Below, piece after piece: positions 53,152 to 62,480 of a DNA stretch of 64,000 nt. The stretch comes from Streptomyces sp. NBC_01707. Its GTDB lineage: Bacteria; Actinomycetota; Actinomycetes; Streptomycetales; Streptomycetaceae. The translations under genes were made by a program, and so were the position numbers. How positions within the stretch are numbered: the stretch's first letter is position 1; each line of letters opens with the position of its first letter. The notes under the pieces were generated by a model that had not been told where the DNA came from, searched no databases, and was given only the letters and a program-made list of their open reading frames with translations. The stretch is taken from contig NZ_CP109190.1 of NCBI RefSeq assembly GCF_041438805.1, forward strand, positions 310,001-374,000. Reading direction: 5' to 3'.

Positions 53152-53625
53152 ATGGATCTGAAACTCGAAATGATCGTGCTGCCCGTCTCCGACATCGACC
53201 GGACCAAGGCCTTCTACGAGGCAGTGGGATTCCGCCTGGACGTCGACTACACAGCCAGTGACGACTTCCGGGCGGTCCACTTCACACCGCCCGGCTCCGA
53301 GTGCTCGATCATCTTCGGCGAGGGAATGACCTCCACCGCCCCCGGCACGACCCAGAGCCTGTACCTCATCGTCACCGACATCGAAGAGGCCCACGCCGAG
53401 CTCACCCGCCGCGGCATCGACGTGAGCGAGGTGTTCCACGACGCCGGAGGACTCCTCCACCACGGCCACGACGTCGGAAACGCCGTCCACCACGGCACAG
53501 GCCAGGAGCGGCTGACAGGTCCTCACCCCGAGCGCGCCTCCTACGGCTCCTACCTCACCTTCAGCGACCCGGACGGCAACGGCTGGGTGCTCCAGGAAGT
53601 GACACAGCGCGCCCCCGGCCGCTGA
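53152..53625 (+). CDS. VOC (glyoxalase/bleomycin-resistance) family protein
   Basis: 157 residues. LKLEMIVLPVSDIDRTKAFY, EAVGFRLDVDYTASDDFRAV, SLYLIVTDIEEAHAELTRRG and YLTFSDPDGNGWVLQEV are the two beta-alpha-beta units. The metal-site residues (His/Glu pattern) are only partly visible. It could be a dioxygenase, lyase or binding protein. It lies downstream of an OhrR-like operator candidate. Confidence 0.88.
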   Translation: MDLKLEMIVLPVSDIDRTKAFYEAVGFRLDVDYTASDDFRAVHFTPPGSECSIIFGEGMTSTAPGTTQSLYLIVTDIEEAHAELTRRGIDVSEVFHDAGGLLHHGHDVGNAVHHGTGQERLTGPHPERASYGSYLTFSDPDGNGWVLQEVTQRAPGR

Positions 53626-53629
53626 CACC

Positions 53630-53861
53630 ACAACGGCCATGACCGACCAGGACCGCGGCCACGCCCCTTCGACCCCTGGCCACAGTCACAACGGCCATGA
53701 CCGACCAGGACCGCGGCCACGCCCCTTCGACCCCTGGCCACAGTCACAACGGCCATGACCGACCAGGACCGCGGCCACGCCCCTTCGACCCCTGGCCACA
53801 GTCACATCGGCCATGACCGACCAGGACCGCGGCCACGCCCCTTCGACCCCTGGCCGCAGCA
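53630..53861. repeat. Four tandem copies of a 58-bp unit
   Basis: The core CGGCCATGACCGACCAGGAC starts at 53634, 53692, 53750 and 53808, exactly 58 apart. The copies are nearly identical; the last has TCGG in place of ACGG and then changes (GGCCGCAGC). Each unit contains an ATG and ends CTGGCCACAG. As 58 is not a multiple of three, the repeat is not a coding repeat. It lies between the VOC stop and the flavoprotein start. Confidence 0.95.
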
Positions 53862-54070
53862 CCCGTGAAGCCGAACACCCGCACCCCTGGAACCGACCCA
53901 CCAGGCGCAATGGCGCGCCCCACCACCAGTGGTCCGGCTACCAGGCAACCGCATCAACCGGGCACCGCTCTGCGGATCTCCCCGGTGAAAGCGCGGAACA
54001 GCGCGCGGCCGGTTGCCGGGCCGCCGAAATATCCGGCCGAGTCGCAGAAGCAATGATGAACGGAGCAGCA

Positions 54071-55501
54071 ATGAACGAGACAACCCGCACCTACGACGTG
54101 GTCGTCATCGGCGCAGGGCCGGTCGGCGAGAACGTGGCCGAACGCGCCCGCGCCGCAGGGCTCAGCACCGTGATCGTGGAGCGCGAACTGATCGGCGGGG
54201 AGTGCTCGTTCTGGGCCTGCGACCCGAGCAAGGCGCTGCTGCGCCCGGTGGTGGCGCGCGCCGACGCGCGCCGCGTACCCGGGCTGGGTCAGGCGGTCGC
54301 CGGGCCGCTGGACGTCGAAGCGGTCCTCGCGCACCGCGACAAGATGTCCTCGTACTGGAAGGACGAGGACCAGGTCGACTGGCTGAACTCGGTCTCCGTC
54401 GACCTCATACGCGGCCACGGCCGCCTCACCGGCCCCAAGCAGGTGGCCGTGCAGACCCCCGACGGCGAGACGATCGCTCTCACGGCCCGGCACGCCGTGG
54501 CCGTCTCCACCGGCACCCGCGCCGCCCTGCCCCCCATCCCCGGAATCGACACCGTCCACCCCTGGACCAGCCGTGAGGCGACCAGCGCCGACAAGGTCCC
54601 CGAACGTCTGGCCGTGGTCGGCGGCGGCGTGGTCGCCGTCGAGATGGCCACCGCCTGGCAGGCCCTCGGCTCCCAGGTCACCATGCTCGTCCTCGAGGAC
54701 GCGCTGCTGCAGCGGATGGAGCCGTTCGCCGGCGAACTGGTCACCGACGGCCTGCGGGAAGCCGGCGTCGACATCCGGTTCGAAACCTCCGTAACCTCCC
54801 TGGCCCGCGAGGACGGCGAAGTCCACATCACCCTGGCCGACGGCGGACAACTGACGGCGGACGAGATCCTGCTGGCCACCGGCCGCGCCCCGAACACCCG
54901 GGACCTGGGGCTGGAGACGATAGGCCTCACCCCCGGCAACTGGCTGAAGGTGGACGACACCTTCCGAGTGACCGACGTCGCCGACGGCTGGTTCTACGCC
55001 GTCGGCGACGTCAACCACCGCGCCCTGATGACCCACCAGGGCAAATACCAGGCCCGGATCGCCGGCACCGTCATCGGCGCCCGCGCCAAGGGCGAACCGG
55101 TCGACGACGCCCCCTGGGGCACACACGCCGCCACCGCCGACCACGCGGCCGTCCCCCAAGTCGTCTTCACCACCCCCGAAGTCGCCTCCGTCGGCCTGAC
55201 CACCCGCGAGGCCGAGCAGAGCGGACGCCGAATCAAGGTCGTCGACTACGACCTCGCCCGCGTCGCCGGCGCCCACCAGTACAGCGAGGACTACCGCGGC
55301 CACGCCCGCATGCTCATCGACACCGACCGCGACACCGTGGTGGGCGTCACCTTCGCCGGCCCCGGCGTCGGAGAACTCGTCCACTCGGCCACCATCGCCG
55401 TCGCCGGCGAAATACCCCTCGACCGCCTCTGGCACGCCGTCCCCGCCTTCCCCACCCTCGGCGAAATCTGGCTGCGACTGCTGGAAACCCACCGAGGCTG
55501 A
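54071..55501 (+). CDS. FAD-dependent pyridine nucleotide-disulfide oxidoreductase
   Basis: 476 residues from the ATG at 54071 (MNETTRTYDVVVIGAGPVGE), with GGAG six bases upstream. FAD motif GAGPVGENVAERARAAGL; redox pair GGECSFWACDPSKALLRP (Cys-x4-Cys); NAD motif AVVGGGVVAVEMATAWQALG; second FAD motif WFYAVGDVNHRALMTHQGK; dimer domain VVFTTPEVASVGLTTREAEQ. It resembles mercuric reductase and lipoamide dehydrogenase relatives, but the C-terminal His-Glu pair is not obvious (LHSATIAVAGEIPLDRLWHA). The substrate is unknown. Confidence 0.9.
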   Translation: MNETTRTYDVVVIGAGPVGENVAERARAAGLSTVIVERELIGGECSFWACDPSKALLRPVVARADARRVPGLGQAVAGPLDVEAVLAHRDKMSSYWKDEDQVDWLNSVSVDLIRGHGRLTGPKQVAVQTPDGETIALTARHAVAVSTGTRAALPPIPGIDTVHPWTSREATSADKVPERLAVVGGGVVAVEMATAWQALGSQVTMLVLEDALLQRMEPFAGELVTDGLREAGVDIRFETSVTSLAREDGEVHITLADGGQLTADEILLATGRAPNTRDLGLETIGLTPGNWLKVDDTFRVTDVADGWFYAVGDVNHRALMTHQGKYQARIAGTVIGARAKGEPVDDAPWGTHAATADHAAVPQVVFTTPEVASVGLTTREAEQSGRRIKVVDYDLARVAGAHQYSEDYRGHARMLIDTDRDTVVGVTFAGPGVGELVHSATIAVAGEIPLDRLWHAVPAFPTLGEIWLRLLETHRG

Positions 55502-56156
55502 AGACAGCCACTGCGCGTCACCCGCAACCGACCGGTGAGGAAGCTTTCCGACGGTTCACCGCACGGCGTTGCTTCCCCCAACACCGGCGAGCCCAGCCGG
55601 AAAGCCCTCCGTCAGATACCGCCCCTCTGCGCTCGAGCGTCGATGCGCCACAACCGGCCCGGGTAAAGAACCACTCGATCACGGTCGAAGATCACAAAAC
55701 AGTTGCCAGACCCACGACACCCGCGCACAAGGGCAGGACCGCCTAACAGTCCCAGACCCCCCTGTTGCACGATCCCCCTTCATGACGACACGCGGTGAAG
55801 CAGCACCCCCCTTGTCCGCCCCCCTCCCCACGGCGACGCCAACAGGACACCCACCGCCACCGCAACACCCGGCCCCACAGCATCGACGAGCAGGTCACAC
55901 AGCACCGAACCGACCGCAAGCCGGCCGTCAGCACCGACGCACAGAAGAAAGACCCGCTCCGCCAACTACCCAGCCCCGAACAGCAGGCGACTGACAGAGC
56001 TACCAGAAACACTCCCACGCAACGGCTCTCCGGGACATGGCGCACCAAACCCCCAAACAATTCGCCGTTCAACCACACCTACCTCGTCAGTACCTCCTCA
56101 AAGACAACCCCTCGCGGCCTGCTATCCAGGCCACACGGTAAGCAAGGACAAAGACC
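55502..56156. other. No gene recognised
   Basis: About 650 bases. An inverted pair CGGTGA/TCACCG near 55533-55562 could form a weak hairpin after the flavoprotein gene. Nothing else identified. Confidence 0.4.
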
Positions 56157-56456
56157 ATGGCCCCCAGGATCGCGCGACGCGCCGCTCTCACAGCCGCCTC
56201 CGTGACCATCGCAGCAACCGGACTCCTCACAACAGGCAGCCCCGCCTCAGCAGCAGCCCACCCCACCGACGGCCGAACAACCATCGCCTCCCACCACCTG
56301 CAACTCCTCCACACCCATGACGACAGCCACAACCGGGACACAGGACAGGCCCACAACGACGAAGACGCCCGCCGACGCTGGATCAACGACCAGATCGAAT
56401 GGACCCTCCACCACAACCCCACCACCCAGCACACGAACGACGACAACGCCCGTTGA
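56157..56456 (+). CDS. Small secreted protein
   Basis: 99 residues. A clear signal peptide (RIARRAALTAASVTIAATGL, cleavage near SPASAAA) precedes a hydrophilic, His/Asp/Thr-rich chain (HLQLLHTHDDSHNRDTGQAH, NDEDARRRWINDQIEWTLHH). The His-rich stretch might bind metal. I do not recognise the family. Confidence 0.6.
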   Translation: MAPRIARRAALTAASVTIAATGLLTTGSPASAAAHPTDGRTTIASHHLQLLHTHDDSHNRDTGQAHNDEDARRRWINDQIEWTLHHNPTTQHTNDDNAR

Positions 56457-56589
56457 CACCGGGGCACCGACCAGACCCAGTCAATCCCGGACCACGACGA
56501 ACCTCACCACCAGATCCAGGACCAGCACAAGGAACGTTCACACCGCCGAGCCCCCTCCACCCCTGCACTTCCCTGTCCTGGTGACAGGG

Positions 56590-56935
56590 CTCCGCGGAAG
56601 GTCTGGGGCGGAGTTGCGAGCGCGCTGCTGTCGGCCGGCCACGACGTGGTCGTGCATGCCCGCAATGAGCAGCGCGCGGCCGCCGTTCAGGACCTGATCG
56701 GCCGCGGTGCGGGCCTGGTCATGGGCGACTTCACAGATCGCGACGCGGTGCGGCACATCGCCGCCGCACTCAACGACGCTGCACCGCTCGACGTCGTGAT
56801 CCACAACGCCGGCATTTGGAGCGGGTCCGCGGTCATGCCGGTCAACATCATCGCCCCCTGCATGCTCACGGCCCTGCTACGCCGACCGCGCCGGCTCGTG
56901 CACCTTGGTGGTCAGCCCTCCACGGGACCGGCGTC
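56590..56935 (+). pseudogene. Short-chain dehydrogenase, truncated and frameshifted
   Basis: GVASALLSAGHDVVVHARNE, QRAAAVQDLIGRGAGLVMGD, TDRDAVRHIAAALNDAAPLD and VVIHNAGIWSGSAVMPVNII are SDR elements (cofactor region, NNAG-like HNAG). The glycine motif upstream is frameshifted and the region with Ser-Tyr-Lys is absent; the reading ends in LVHLGGQPS. Not functional. Confidence 0.72.
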
Positions 56936-56957
56936 CCGGCGCACACCGGCACAACGA

Positions 56958-57662
56958 TCAAATCAAGCCGGCCCGGTAGACCAGAAGGGCGATCTGGACG
57001 CGATTGTTCAGTCCGAGCTTGGTCAGGATGTGGGAGACGTGCGCCTTGACCGTCGGGATGCTCAGGTACAGCTCACCGGCGATCTGCGCATTGGTCTTCC
57101 CCTCCGCGACAGCCAAAGAGACCTCGCGTTCGCGGGCACCCAGCCGGTCCAGCAGCTCCTGCGCGCCGCGCGCATCCCTCCCGCCTCCAGCCGGCTGTTC
57201 CAGTCCCTCGGAAGAGTGCCGCGCCGCCTGGTCGCCGGAAGGCCGCACGGCGACGCTGTCGACGAGTTGGCGCAGAGCGCCCGGGGAGAACACCGGCTCC
57301 CCCACGGCGGCTCTTCTCAGCGCGGCCACGAGGTCCTGCGGCAGGGTGTGCTTGAGGAGAAAGCCACTGGCGCCCGCTTGCAGGGCGCGCAGAACATAAC
57401 CGTCGGTGGCGAGCGTGGTGAGCATGATGATCTCAGGAGCATCTGCGCGAGCACGCAGAATCCGGGTGGCCTCGATGCCGTCCATGATCGGCATGCGGAT
57501 ATCCATCAGAATCAGGTCCGGACGGTGGAGATCGACGAGGGCCGGTACCTCTGTGCCGTCGGACGCCTCCGCGATCACCGTGATTCCCTCGGCGGCCCCC
57601 AGCATCATGCGCAGCCCGGCACGGACCAACGGATCGTCATCGGCCAGCAGTACGCGGATCAT
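56958..57662 (-). CDS. NarL/FixJ-type response regulator
   Basis: 234 residues from the ATG at 57662 (MIRVLLADDDPLVRAGLRMM); a GTG three codons earlier is possible. The receiver domain has the phosphoacceptor in LILMDIRMPIMDGIEATRIL and the switch residues in IIMLTTLATDGYVLRAL. The LuxR HTH is LGAREREVSLAVAEGKTNAQ, IAGELYLSIPTVKAHVSHIL. A Gly/Pro-rich linker joins them. It pairs with the upstream kinase. Confidence 0.93.
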   Translation of the reverse strand: MIRVLLADDDPLVRAGLRMMLGAAEGITVIAEASDGTEVPALVDLHRPDLILMDIRMPIMDGIEATRILRARADAPEIIMLTTLATDGYVLRALQAGASGFLLKHTLPQDLVAALRRAAVGEPVFSPGALRQLVDSVAVRPSGDQAARHSSEGLEQPAGGGRDARGAQELLDRLGAREREVSLAVAEGKTNAQIAGELYLSIPTVKAHVSHILTKLGLNNRVQIALLVYRAGLI

Positions 57663-57681
57663 GTCGCCCACCGTACGGTGA

Positions 57682-58887
57682 TCACGCGGCCCACGGCAGC
57701 CAGGCCATCACCTGGTACCGGTCGGCCGTGCGACTGTGCGCGAACGTGCCGCCGGCCAACGCAGCACGTTCGGACATTCCGATAAGTCCCTGCCGCGCCC
57801 CCGGCGGCGCAGTGGAAGGCCAGGCGGCAGGGAGGGTGTTGGTCACCTCCAGTGTGAGGCCGTCTCGCGGCGCACCTGCCAGAGTGAGGTGTACGGCCTC
57901 GCCCGGGGCATGCTTGCGAGCATTCGTGAGTGCTTCCTGCACGATCCGGTAGAGGGTACGGCTGGTGAAGTCGCTCACCGAGTCCGCGTCGGCGAGATCC
58001 AGTTCCACCTCGATGTGCATACCCGCCCCGCGGTTCTCCTCGACCAGATGTGTCAGGTCCCGGAGAGTGGGCTGCGGCGGTTCGGTTCTGGCGACGGCAC
58101 CCGGATCGAGAGGCGAGCGCAGGATGCCGAGGACGTGCTGCAGATCCTCCAGAGCCCGACCTGCACTGTCACGGATCACGCCTGCGGCCTGCCGGACCTG
58201 CTCAGCCGGTGCATGCGGATGGAACTCCAGGGCGCCGGCGTGCACGCTCAGCAGGGACAGGCGGTGGGCCAGAACATCGTGCATCTCCCGGGCGATCGCC
58301 TCGCGCTCCCGTTGGCGTGCCCGCTCGGCACGGAGCGCGGATTCGCTCTCGGCGCGTTCGGCACGCTCCTGAAGTGTGCGTACGAACAGACCCCAGCCCA
58401 CGGCCCCCACCACGAGCAGGGCCCCGGTCACGGCCGAGGCCACCTCGGCGGACTGGAACGACCAGCGCGTGGCCAGATAGAGCGTGACGGGAAGCAGCGC
58501 GACCGCCGTCACCCAGCGAGTGGTGGCGACCGCGCACCGTGCCGCCACGGTGAACAAGGCGATGGCCGCGGCGGGAATGACAGGCACGAAGGCACACATC
58601 ACCACGAGGATCAGGGCAACGGCCACCGGCCATCTGCGCCGCCACCACAGCAGCACACAGCCCGCCAGCGGTACAAGGATGTCGTGCACTCCGAACGGCA
58701 GCCCGGGCAGGACCGCGCTGGTGAAGATCCGGGGGTACAGCCACAAGCCCCTGTTGCTCGCGACGACCGTGCTGGCCGTCAGTACCGCACCCGCTGCTAC
58801 GACCGCCAGGTCGCGCCACACAGCCCGTCTGCCGTCGACCGTAATTTTCTGGCTCACGCCTCCGCAACCTACGTCGCCCCGGCTCAC
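57682..58887 (-). CDS. Two-component sensor histidine kinase (HisKA_3 type)
   Basis: 401 residues from the GTG at 58887, with GAGAGG nine bases upstream; the longer frame would start with TTG. The N-terminal half has four to six membrane segments (LAVVAAGAVLTASTVVASNR, ILVPLAGCVLLWW, AIALFTVAARCAV). The dimerisation helix is EAIAREMHDVLAHRLSLLSV (His in MHDV), and the ATP-binding part has IVQEALTNARKHAPGEAVHL and GLIGMSERAALAGG. It autophosphorylates in response to an unknown signal and passes phosphate to the adjacent regulator. Probable control of the divergent ABC genes. Confidence 0.93.
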   Translation of the reverse strand: MSRGDVGCGGVSQKITVDGRRAVWRDLAVVAAGAVLTASTVVASNRGLWLYPRIFTSAVLPGLPFGVHDILVPLAGCVLLWWRRRWPVAVALILVVMCAFVPVIPAAAIALFTVAARCAVATTRWVTAVALLPVTLYLATRWSFQSAEVASAVTGALLVVGAVGWGLFVRTLQERAERAESESALRAERARQREREAIAREMHDVLAHRLSLLSVHAGALEFHPHAPAEQVRQAAGVIRDSAGRALEDLQHVLGILRSPLDPGAVARTEPPQPTLRDLTHLVEENRGAGMHIEVELDLADADSVSDFTSRTLYRIVQEALTNARKHAPGEAVHLTLAGAPRDGLTLEVTNTLPAAWPSTAPPGARQGLIGMSERAALAGGTFAHSRTADRYQVMAWLPWAA

Positions 58888-59027
58888 GACGGCCAACCTC
58901 TCAGGCCTCGGCGCGCAACTTGCCTACCAAGGTATGAGCGTCCCGTCCGGCCGCGACTTTAGTCACCCGCGAAGTGCCTACTTTCTGCCGAAGCCGGCTC
59001 CCTGTCCCGCGCCATAGCGTCGCAGCC

Positions 59028-59282
59028 ATGAACCGATCCCTGAGCACGAACATCGTCCCCCTCCTCCAGCACCCGAGGCGGCTCGCCTCCGGCCTGCTCG
59101 GCGCGGCGCTCCTCCTCCTGGGAGGTGTGCACCTGGCCGAGCGCCTCCTCGCCCACCTGGCGTTGTGGAGCCTCTCCGTGCCCGTCCCGGGCCTGTTCCA
59201 CCTGGCGCTGTTCGCAGCGGGAGCGGCGACCCTGGCCCTCGTGCTGCGCCGCAGGAACACTACGTGCCCGCAGGACCGTTGA
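59028..59282 (+). CDS. Small membrane protein
   Basis: 84 residues with two hydrophobic segments (LASGLLGAALLLLGGVHLAE and LFHLALFAAGAATLALVLRR). It lies at the head of the ABC operon, divergent from the kinase gene, and could be an accessory part of the transporter. The family is not recognised. Confidence 0.6.
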   Translation: MNRSLSTNIVPLLQHPRRLASGLLGAALLLLGGVHLAERLLAHLALWSLSVPVPGLFHLALFAAGAATLALVLRRRNTTCPQDR

Positions 59283-59376
59283 TCCGCAGCCTCGGACGCG
59301 GCGCCGCACGGCTCTCACAGCGGGCGGCGACCGCCGTCCTGACCCCACGCAGGAAGACCGAACAGGCCAGTACGTC

Positions 59377-60321
59377 ATGACCGACTCCGCCACGAATCAC
59401 CAAGCCTCCCCTGTTCCCGCGATCGAGACCATCGGGCTGGGTCGGCGCTATCGCCGCGGGTGGGCCCTGCGGGACACCTCCTTCCGTTTGCCTGCGGGCC
59501 GCGTCTGCGCCCTCGTCGGTCCCAATGGCGCCGGCAAGACGACCCTGCTGTCCCTCGCCGCCGACCTGATCACGCCCACCACCGGGACGATCACGCTGTC
59601 CGGCCACCGACCTGGCAGCGCCTGGGCCCGCCGGAGCACGGCGTTCCTCAGCCAGCACAAGGCTCTGTACCCGCGCTTCCGCGTCCACGAGATCCTTCGC
59701 ATGGGAGAGGAGCTGAACCCCGGTTGGCACCAGGAAACCGCCGAGTCCGTCGTCGAGGCCGGCGGCATCCCGATGAACGCCCGGATCGGCACGCTCTCCG
59801 GCGGACAGTCCACCCGGGTAGCCTTCGCCCTCGCCCTGGGCAAGCGCCCACAGCTGATGCTCCTGGACGAGCCGATGGCCGATCTGGACCCGCTGGTGCG
59901 GCACCAGATGACCGATCTGCTCCAGGCCCAGGCACGACAGAACCACGCGACGGTCGTCATGTCCTCGCATCTGGTCTCCGAACTGGAGAGCGCCTGCGAC
60001 TACCTCGTCCTCGTCAACCACGGCACGGTCCGGCTGGCCGGCGAGGTGGACCTCCTGCTCGCCGAGCACCGACGGGTCACCACCATGACGTCGGACCACG
60101 AGCACCATCTGCGGACCCTGGACGGGCACGACGTCATCGCGACCTCCGGCGGCATCGACCGGATCACCTCGCTGGTCCGAACCCGCCACGCACTCCCGGA
60201 ACACGCCGAGCACCGGCCACCCACCCTGGAGGACCTCGTCCTCGGCTACCTCAGGGCACCCGACGCGCCCTCGCTGCTCACCGCGAGCGCGCGCGTCGTC
60301 GACATCGAGGTGGCCGTATGA
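59377..60321 (+). CDS. ABC transporter ATP-binding protein
   Basis: 314 residues. Walker A GPNGAGKTTLL, Q-loop FLSQHKALYP, signature TLSGGQSTRV, Walker B LMLLDEPMADLD and the H-loop VVMSSHLVSE are all in order. The C-terminal tail resembles those of Streptomyces ABC-2 type exporters. The stop overlaps the start of the permease (ATGA at 60318-60321). It drives the partner permease at 60318. Confidence 0.95.
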   Translation: MTDSATNHQASPVPAIETIGLGRRYRRGWALRDTSFRLPAGRVCALVGPNGAGKTTLLSLAADLITPTTGTITLSGHRPGSAWARRSTAFLSQHKALYPRFRVHEILRMGEELNPGWHQETAESVVEAGGIPMNARIGTLSGGQSTRVAFALALGKRPQLMLLDEPMADLDPLVRHQMTDLLQAQARQNHATVVMSSHLVSELESACDYLVLVNHGTVRLAGEVDLLLAEHRRVTTMTSDHEHHLRTLDGHDVIATSGGIDRITSLVRTRHALPEHAEHRPPTLEDLVLGYLRAPDAPSLLTASARVVDIEVAV

Positions 60322-61322
60322 ACACCCATACCGCACCGGCCCAGGCCGGCGTCCGCCGCGGTCCGCGGCTGCACGGGCTGACCTGGTTGATCTGGCGGCA
60401 GAACCGCACCGCCTTCTGGATCGGCCTGGCCGCCGCGGCGGCCGTCGCCGTCTACGCAGCCGTACAGCACCAGCACGTCACCGCGGCCGTCGCCGCACAG
60501 CATCTCGACGCCTGCCGCGGCCATGAGACCTCGACGACGTGTCTGAGGGACCTCCTCAGCTTCGAGCGGCAGCACCAGTTCCCGCTGCGGCGCCCGCTGC
60601 AGGCCATGCTGCTGCTGCCGTTCCTGTTCGGCCTGTTCCTCGGCGGCCCCCAGCTCGCCCAGGAACTGGAGTCGGGGACGTACCGCACCGTGGCCACCCA
60701 GTCGGTGACGCGTACGCGCTGGTTCGCGGCGAAGCTGGGTGTGCCGCTCGCCATGACCGTGTTCATCAGCGGTGTATTCGCCGCCGCGATGACCTGGTGG
60801 TGGCACCCGGTCGCCGCGGTCCTCGGACCCCTGTTCCCGTGGCAGGGGTGGTACCCCTTCTACGGGGTGGGCCCCGTCATCGTCGGCATGAGCGTCCTGT
60901 TCTACCTCCTGGGGGCGACCCTGGGACTCGTACTGCGCCGTACCGTCCTGGCGATGGGCGCGGCCCTCGCCGCCGGCGCGGGTCTGTTCGTCCTGCTCGA
61001 ACAGGTTCGGCCGTACCTCTGGCCGATCCGTACCGCGTCCGCGCAGCACACCATCGAGCCGCCGGTCCCCGGTGACGCCTGGCTGCTGGCGGACGGCCCG
61101 GTGTCGTCGGACGGCCGGCATGTGTCCGAGGTCACGGGCTGCTACGCGCAGAGCGACTTCCACCGGTGCCTCACCGAGCGCGGTATCACCGGCCGATGGG
61201 CCGATTACCATCCCGCCGCGGACCTCTGGCCCCTGCAGTGGGCAGCGACAGGGGTGTGCCTGGCGCTCGGTGTGGCGCTCGTCGCCCTCTCCGTGTGGTG
61301 GATCCGCCGGAACCCGTCCTGA
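60318..61322 (+). CDS. ABC-2-like transporter permease
   Basis: 334 residues with about six membrane segments: FWIGLAAAAAVAVYAAV, AMLLLPFLFGLFLGGP, PLAMTVFISGVFAAAMTWWW, VIVGMSVLFYLLGATLGLVL, MGAALAAGAGLFVLLEQVRP, WAATGVCLALGVALVALSVW. An extracytoplasmic loop carries Cys residues (RGHETSTTCLRDLL). GGPQLAQELESGTYRTVATQ is a conserved segment of this group. Substrate unknown; regulation by the divergent two-component system is likely. Confidence 0.9.
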   Translation: MNTHTAPAQAGVRRGPRLHGLTWLIWRQNRTAFWIGLAAAAAVAVYAAVQHQHVTAAVAAQHLDACRGHETSTTCLRDLLSFERQHQFPLRRPLQAMLLLPFLFGLFLGGPQLAQELESGTYRTVATQSVTRTRWFAAKLGVPLAMTVFISGVFAAAMTWWWHPVAAVLGPLFPWQGWYPFYGVGPVIVGMSVLFYLLGATLGLVLRRTVLAMGAALAAGAGLFVLLEQVRPYLWPIRTASAQHTIEPPVPGDAWLLADGPVSSDGRHVSEVTGCYAQSDFHRCLTERGITGRWADYHPAADLWPLQWAATGVCLALGVALVALSVWWIRRNPS

Positions 61323-61330
61323 TCCCCCTC

Positions 61331-61371
61331 GGACCGGACCGGGACCGAAGTGGTCGGTCCCGGTCCGGTCC
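61331..61371 (+). terminator. Strong hairpin after the ABC operon
   Basis: GGACCGGACCGGGACCG (61331-61347) pairs perfectly with CGGTCCCGGTCCGGTCC (61355-61371); one further A-T pair leaves a 5-base loop. It starts 9 bases after the permease stop. No T tract, as usual in Streptomyces. Confidence 0.85.
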
Positions 61372-61614
61372 GTCCGTGCGGCAGGAGCGGGCCGCCACCG
61401 ACAATATGACGTGCGGTCAAGCAGTCAGGCAGTCAACGGGCCCGGCCACCACTCACATTCCACCGGCGGATCACGGAGCGACCGGCACACGAGGACAGCG
61501 ATGACCCTGCACTGTGCGTGCGGAATGCGGCCCGCCATGGCGAAGCATTCCGCGATCCCCCCGGGACCCGCCGAACGGCCCACGCCTCCCGTGGGCCGTT
61601 GAGCCCGTCGGCAG
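61372..61614. other. No gene recognised
   Basis: Short intergenic stretch between the terminator and the helicase-associated relic. Confidence 0.35.
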
Positions 61615-61990
61615 GTGACCCCTGATCAGCGCAACGCCGGTTCGGTGCGGCTACCAGCCGTCCACGGCTCTGTGCGAGACAGTGAGCGAAGTCTCTCCAT
61701 CGGGCATCACCGCGTCCTTGCCGGCCTGGTCGACGCCAACGGGGTGTTGCCCGACATCCAGCCCGGCGTCCTCTACAAAGGCGACGACCTCGGCAAGTGG
61801 CTTCAGCAGCAGAAGCAGCCGGGCACCTCGCGCAGCTCACCACCGAGCAACAGGAACGACTCGCCGCACTCGGCATCCAACCCTAGACCGGCCCACTGCA
61901 GCCCCAGCTAAGAAGAGCACGGCTGCCCCGTCCGGGCAAGGTGTCGGCGGCGTTCACGCGGGGCGTTGCGGCCCCTCAGTACGTCGCGCG
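61615..61990 (+). pseudogene. Helicase-associated (HA) domain relic
   Basis: One frame reads VDANGVLPDIQPGVLYKGDD and LGKWLQQQKQPGT; another continues WAQLTTEQQERLAALGIQP, then PGKVSAAFTRGVAAPQYV. This is the repeated W..Q....L...Q...L..LG pattern at the C-terminus of large Streptomyces helicase-associated proteins. Frame changes and the missing helicase show it is a leftover. Confidence 0.65.
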
Positions 61991-62042
61991 TGAAGGCGGG
62001 GCCCTGACCCCATCTCCACGCGCTAAGAAACCTTAGGTATGC

Positions 62043-62082
62043 GGTGAGGGTCCGACCGGCGTAGCCCGGTCGGACCCTCACC
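62043..62082. terminator. Bidirectional hairpin terminator
   Basis: GGTGAGGGTCCGACCGG (62043-62059) pairs perfectly with CCGGTCGGACCCTCACC (62066-62082), loop of 6. A short TTTT tract (CGCTTTTATGG) follows on the plus strand. It lies 34 bases beyond the stop of the 62117 gene and would end the minus-strand helicase operon. Confidence 0.85.
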
Positions 62083-62116
62083 ACCGCTTTTATGGCGGCT
62101 CGCGCCTGCCCGTCGG

Positions 62117-62425
62117 TCAGGCTGCTGCAGGGGCGCCGAGCATCGCGGAAGCCTGTTGGAACGGGTTGGGAACGCGGATGGTAGCGGCCTGGGGAAGGCC
62201 GCGGCAGGTGAAGCCGAGCTGGGTCATGGCCCGCAGGACTTCACCGGCGCTGAAATCGCGGCGGTCCTGGCGTGTGACGACCTGGCCGACCTGTTTGACC
62301 GGGTAGGTGCGTCGGCCGATGATCACGGACTCGCCGAAGACCTGCTCGGGCTTGATGCCCTTCATCGATTCCAGGACGCCGCTCTTGGTGAGGTCGAACG
62401 GGAAGCGGGCGATGACACAGCGCAT
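62117..62425 (-). CDS. Small conserved protein of the helicase operon
   Basis: 102 residues. MRCVIARFPFDLTKSGVLES, IKPEQVFGESVIIGRRTYPV, RQDRRDFSAGEVLRAMTQLG. In Streptomyces this small protein is found next to DEAD-box helicase and CBS genes, as here. It lacks known motifs. Last gene of the minus-strand group. Confidence 0.7.
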   Translation of the reverse strand: MRCVIARFPFDLTKSGVLESMKGIKPEQVFGESVIIGRRTYPVKQVGQVVTRQDRRDFSAGEVLRAMTQLGFTCRGLPQAATIRVPNPFQQASAMLGAPAAA

Positions 62426-62480
62426 GATGCCTCACAAGGAGAAAGAACGAAGGGGGATGGTTCTGCCGCGGTGAGGCGGT

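Noticed and set aside
53813..54070. N-terminal extension of the flavoprotein starting inside the tandem repeat
   Set aside because: The extension has no flavoprotein similarity and a good ribosome site precedes the ATG at 54071.
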